A stretch of 64,000 bases of DNA from Haladaptatus litoreus (GTDB lineage Archaea; Halobacteriota; Halobacteria; Halobacteriales; Haladaptataceae): positions 1,550,001 through 1,614,000 of the forward strand of contig NZ_FTNO01000001.1 in assembly GCF_900156425.1 (NCBI RefSeq), in the 5' to 3' direction. Below, piece after piece: positions 61,160 to 64,000 of this stretch. The notes beneath the pieces were generated by a model. That model did not search any database. It was not told the DNA's origin and worked only from the letters and a program-made list of their open reading frames with translations. The position numbers were made by a program, and so were the translations under genes. The stretch's first letter is position 1. Every line of letters begins with the position of its first letter.

Positions 61160-61403
61160 GAAGGGGCGGGATTCGAACCAGAGCCAGAGGTTCCTACTCG
61201 TCTCACTGTCGTTCGACTCCGTGGGCGTGCCACTGGCAGGATGCGAATCGCTATTTCGGTTTCACTCCTCGTCTTCGCTCGTCGCAGAAACGGAAGGGGC
61301 GGGATTCGAACTACGCCCGGACATGCTCACTACGTTGCGCGTGCCCGATCTACTTCGAATCGCTATTTTGGTTTCACTCCTCGCCTTCGCTCGTCGCAGA
61401 AAC
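61160..61403 (-). repeat. Two tandem tRNA-tail hairpin elements
   Basis: Read on the minus strand from the tRNA-like gene at 61404-61487. Two extra copies of its 20-nt 3' tail (GTTCGAATCCCGCCCCTTCC) end at 61292 and 61160. Each copy is preceded by hairpin A (GTTTC/GAAAC closed; both contain GCGACGAGCGAAG) and by hairpin B. B1 (61303-61361) pairs GATTCGAA with TTCGAATC; B2 (61171-61249) pairs GATTCG with CGAATC, with GCCAG/CTGGC inside. Confidence 0.75.
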
Positions 61404-61487
61404 GGAAGGGGCGGGATTCGAACCACGCGAAGCCTGTCAAGCTCCCACCGACAAATCGGTGGTGCTCTACCACTGAGCCACCCTTCC
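61404..61487 (-). tRNA. tRNA-like gene, isotype unresolved (possible pseudo-tRNA)
   Basis: 84 nt. The acceptor GGAAGGG pairs with CCCTTCC, and the D arm GCTC/GAGC and T loop TTCGAAT are intact. The T stem is GCGTGG against CCCGC, needing a bulged T. The anticodon arm is ambiguous: the first hairpin, CCACCGA-TTTG-TCGGTGG, has no 7-nt loop, whereas a second arm GGAGC-TTGACAG-GCTTC would give anticodon GAC (Val) at the cost of a 17-nt insertion. A 3-nt loss from a Thr TGT-type arm would also explain the first hairpin. Confidence 0.42.
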
Positions 61488-61591
61488 ACGATTTACACAT
61501 TGGGAGGAACTATCTTTGTTATGGGCGGGCTGAAGACAGTTCATCTACGGCTTCGACGCCCACAAACAAACCGATTGTGGGCGATAGAAGT

Positions 61592-62602
61592 TTAGACCGT
61601 CAGTTCCCCGACGAGCGAGCGAAGCCCCACGGAGAGCGAAACCGTCGGCTCGTAGCCCAGTTCGTCACGTGCCCTTTGCACGTCTGCCCTACTGTGGTCG
61701 ATGTCACCCTGTCTGGGTTCGACGTGGACGATGTCGGAATCCGAATCGCTCGCGTCCCGAACCGCCTCCGCGAGTTCCCGAATCGTCACGCTCTCCCCAG
61801 TTCCGACGTTGAACGCCTCGCCGGTTCGGTCGGTGACTGCCGCGCGGAGATTCGCCTGCACCACGTCGGAGATGTGGACGAAATCTCGCGTTTGGGTGCC
61901 GTCTCCTTCAATCGTAATGTCGTCACCCCTGCGAGCCTGCTCCATGAACACCCGAACGACCGCACTGTACTCCGGATTCTGTCGCGGTCCGTAGATGTTA
62001 AAATATCGCAGCACGACTGTCTCAAGCCCGTAAAGGTCGGAAAATCGCCGTGTGTACTGGTCGGCGACGAGTTTGTCGATGCCGTAAGGCGAGGTCGGCG
62101 ACTTCCGCGCCGATTCCGAAATCGGCACCGACTCGGGGTGACCGTACACCGCCGCACTGGAGGCGAGGACGACCCGGGCGTCCTCCCGCCGGGCGCAATC
62201 GAGGACGACTAGCGACCCGTTGCCGGTGACGGCGTGGCTTCGAAGCGGGTGTTCGACCGACTGCTCGACGCTGACCATCGCGGCCTGATGAAAGACCGTA
62301 TCGACGCCCGCCATCGCGTTTCGCACGGCTTTCGGGTCGCGCACGTCGCCCTCCACGATGTCGGCGTTTTCGGGAACGTTCCCGCGATTGCCGGACGAGA
62401 AGTCATCGAGAACGCGAACCTCGTTCTCGGAAGTGAGGGCATCCACGAGGTGACTACCGACGAATCCCGCGCCGCCCGTGACGAGAATCGTCTGGTCTGT
62501 CGGAGACGGAATCGTGGCCGAATCCGAACCGGCGATGTTGAGCGAATCGCCGGTTCGGGCGAAACTGTCGGGTCGCTCCGAATCGTCGATGTCACCGCTC
62601 AT
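61592..62602 (-). CDS. NAD-dependent sugar-nucleotide epimerase/dehydratase
   Basis: 336 aa short-chain extended dehydrogenase. After an unusual ~35-residue acidic N-terminal extension comes ILVTGGAGFVGSHLVDAL (NAD-binding), then VFHQAAMVSVEQSVEHPLRS, LASSAAVYGHP and the catalytic YGIDK. ETVVLRYFNIYGPRQNPEYS is typical of UDP-glucose 4-epimerase relatives. It produces or interconverts sugar donors, which the N-glycosylation cluster could use. It overlaps the next gene by 4 nt (62599-62602), so they form an operon. Confidence 0.92.
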   Translation of the reverse strand: MSGDIDDSERPDSFARTGDSLNIAGSDSATIPSPTDQTILVTGGAGFVGSHLVDALTSENEVRVLDDFSSGNRGNVPENADIVEGDVRDPKAVRNAMAGVDTVFHQAAMVSVEQSVEHPLRSHAVTGNGSLVVLDCARREDARVVLASSAAVYGHPESVPISESARKSPTSPYGIDKLVADQYTRRFSDLYGLETVVLRYFNIYGPRQNPEYSAVVRVFMEQARRGDDITIEGDGTQTRDFVHISDVVQANLRAAVTDRTGEAFNVGTGESVTIRELAEAVRDASDSDSDIVHVEPRQGDIDHSRADVQRARDELGYEPTVSLSVGLRSLVGELTV

Positions 62603-64000
62603 TCCATATACCCGAGTCCGCGGAGTCGGTCTTCCACGTCGTCGAAGTCGGCTTCGACCGCAGTCGCGCTCCCCGCCTGCCCGTATTCGCGCTGTGAAAC
62701 CGCCCGGCGTCCCGGTTTCGACCCATCGTGGAAAATTTCTTTCAGCACGCGACCGTCCGCGTCAGAGGGAACCGCCTCGTCGAGCGCGTGAAGAATAGTC
62801 GGGGCAACGTCGGTTACGTTCGCGTCGGTGGCACTCGCACCCTGTTCGACGCTCGGCCCCCACGCGAGGAAAATTCCTTCCGGTCTATGGCTGGCGACTT
62901 TGCTCCCGCTATCCCGAAATACGTCCCGCGTCAGCGACACCGCGGTTTCGTACTCCTCTTTTCCTTTGACGACGAGGTCGGGCGAATGCGGATCGGTCGG
63001 AAACAGTTCGTCGCCGTCGTGAACGTCGAGGGCACGGTTTTCGGTTTCGGGGTCGGTCAGCCCCTCGAACAGGGAACGAAGTTCGCTTTTGATTGCGGGG
63101 ACGTCTTCGGGCGCGACGACGCCGGGGTCGAACCGAATCGTATCGTTGACGTAGACGTTGCCCGACCCGTGGGCGAACGCAACTGTTTCCTCGAACTCCA
63201 CGTCGTACAGGTTGTGCTCGCCGGGAACCTGCGCGGCGACGGTATCGACGACGGATTTCGGCAGGTGTTCGACCAGCGACTTTTCGCTCACGCCGAGTCG
63301 GGAGAGAAGCCCTTGAACGCGGTTTTTCGTCAGTCCGACGCGAGCGAGCGCGCCGCGGGTTCCGTCTCCACCTTTCCGCTGGAGGTGTCCTTCGCGCTCC
63401 AGCAGGGTGTTGAGGAAGACGAACCGCGAAATCGGGCCGAAGCCGTGGTCGGAGACGATGAACAGCGCGGAATCCCGGGATTCCGTGTACTCCATCACCT
63501 CGCCGAGAATGTCGTCCAGTTCGCGGTAATGATCGAGCAGCGCGTCTTCCTCCCAGATGAGATGCTGAAGTCTGTCCGGTGCGGTGTAGACGAAAAAGAA
63601 CAGTCGCCACTCCTCGTCCATCAGCCGACCCATCAGCTTCCTGCGGGTCTCGAGCAGGGTAGACAGTTCCTCTCGAAATTCGTCCGGTCGGTTGCGAAAC
63701 TCGTCCCACGAGAGGCCGATTCGGTAGTCTGGAATCGTCTCTTTCAACTCTTTTCCGAACTCCGTCGGGTGGGTGAACCGCTCGTCCATCTCCGGCGTCA
63801 TCATCCCCGTGACGAGCGTCCCGTCAATTTCGCTGGCCGGGTAGGTCATCGGCACGTTGCCCACGACGGCGGGCGAGAGGATGTCCCAAAGTTCGGGCCG
63901 TCGCACGTCTGCACTGGTGTTCATCCGGTGGGTGTACTCTCGCTCCAGATGCTGGAAGCCGTACAGGCCGTGTTTGTCGGGCCACACCCCCGTCGCAATC
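62599..64000 (-). CDS. Alkaline-phosphatase-superfamily phosphodiesterase (5' end beyond the window)
   Basis: An open frame running off the right edge; at least 467 residues are visible, beginning IATGVWPDKHGLYGFQHLER. The core is of type I phosphodiesterase/nucleotide pyrophosphatase: MTYPASEIDGTLVTGMMTPE, IVSDHGFGPISRFVFLNTLL, DVEFEETVAFAHGSGNVYVN and HRPEGIFLAWGPSVEQGASA, with Asp/His metal ligands. Related proteins act in glycan or lipid phosphate metabolism in haloarchaea. Partner of the epimerase by a 4-nt overlap. Confidence 0.85.
   Translation of the reverse strand, partial: IATGVWPDKHGLYGFQHLEREYTHRMNTSADVRRPELWDILSPAVVGNVPMTYPASEIDGTLVTGMMTPEMDERFTHPTEFGKELKETIPDYRIGLSWDEFRNRPDEFREELSTLLETRRKLMGRLMDEEWRLFFFVYTAPDRLQHLIWEEDALLDHYRELDDILGEVMEYTESRDSALFIVSDHGFGPISRFVFLNTLLEREGHLQRKGGDGTRGALARVGLTKNRVQGLLSRLGVSEKSLVEHLPKSVVDTVAAQVPGEHNLYDVEFEETVAFAHGSGNVYVNDTIRFDPGVVAPEDVPAIKSELRSLFEGLTDPETENRALDVHDGDELFPTDPHSPDLVVKGKEEYETAVSLTRDVFRDSGSKVASHRPEGIFLAWGPSVEQGASATDANVTDVAPTILHALDEAVPSDADGRVLKEIFHDGSKPGRRAVSQREYGQAGSATAVEADFDDVEDRLRGLGYME

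Noticed and set aside
61160-61403. Tail copies as attL/attR of an integrated plasmid or virus
   Set aside because: The intervals are only 112-132 nt, contain no integrase or cargo, and have the same hairpin design at four loci. A classic island is unlikely, though origin from integration remnants cannot be excluded.

Overview
The window comes from a haloarchaeon (class Halobacteria). Every sizeable protein is rich in Asp and Glu. Several gene families are typical of halophilic archaea: AglB/AglJ S-layer glycosylation, the HalOD1 output domain, a DUF7503-type microprotein, GTP cyclohydrolase III and the bacterio-opsin-activator HTH. The tRNAs lack an encoded CCA, and many genes overlap by ATGA or appear leaderless. 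I cannot fix the genus. No rRNA, CRISPR array, transposase or integrase was found.

Layout. 1-2.7 kb: end of glpA, then glpB and glpC (anaerobic glycerol-3-phosphate dehydrogenase). 2.8-3.2 kb: a winged-helix protein and a 38-residue zinc ribbon. 3.3-15.3 kb: an N-glycosylation block with a DUF368 polyprenyl-phosphate carrier, the oligosaccharyltransferase aglB, a lipid-linked glycan flippase, four glycosyltransferases, a sulfatase-fold enzyme and aglJ; its centre (about 9.0-12.0 kb) is visibly A/T-richer. 15.3-16.6 kb: a RecA-like protein and a frameshifted MinD-like ATPase. 16.7-18.1 kb: pyrB-pyrI. 18.1-27.5 kb: housekeeping genes (FKBP isomerase, coaD, Nudix, acyl-CoA dehydrogenase, UspA), tRNA-Leu and small proteins. 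27.6-30.6 kb: aroA and aroC around a lipoprotein. 30.7-34.9 kb: a signalling cluster of two HalOD1 proteins, a CHAT (caspase-like) protein, a DUF7503-type microprotein and an ATPase-like/HTH protein. 35-42 kb: uracil-DNA glycosylase, an NhaC antiporter, tRNA-Ser, a collapsed CoA-transferase, a malectin protein and uridine kinase. 42.2-50.9 kb: GTP cyclohydrolase III, a CBS protein and a branched-chain amino-acid ABC system (two binding proteins facing livHMGF). 51-60.7 kb: pgk, tRNA-Thr, membrane proteins, peroxiredoxin, cheW, glmS and a polysaccharide deacetylase. 60.8-64 kb: a foldback element, a tRNA-like gene with tail duplications, a sugar-nucleotide epimerase and a truncated phosphodiesterase.

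Gene cooperation. aglJ, the glycosyltransferases, the flippase, aglB and DUF368 can be read as one pathway: charge dolichol phosphate, extend the glycan, flip it, transfer it to protein and recycle the lipid carrier. glmS, the epimerase and the deacetylase may feed or process sugars. The Liv system is complete within 7 kb.

Three observations stand out. (1) Both Liv-type binding proteins carry their two halves in swapped order, as if circularly permuted. (2) Three tRNA genes and one tRNA-like gene are each followed by a conserved two-hairpin unit that ends in a second copy of that tRNA's own 3' tail. The hairpin stems change sequence but keep pairing, which looks like a small uncharacterised tRNA-associated element or RNA. 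(3) A CHAT protease-like protein sits inside a haloarchaeal signalling-gene cluster.
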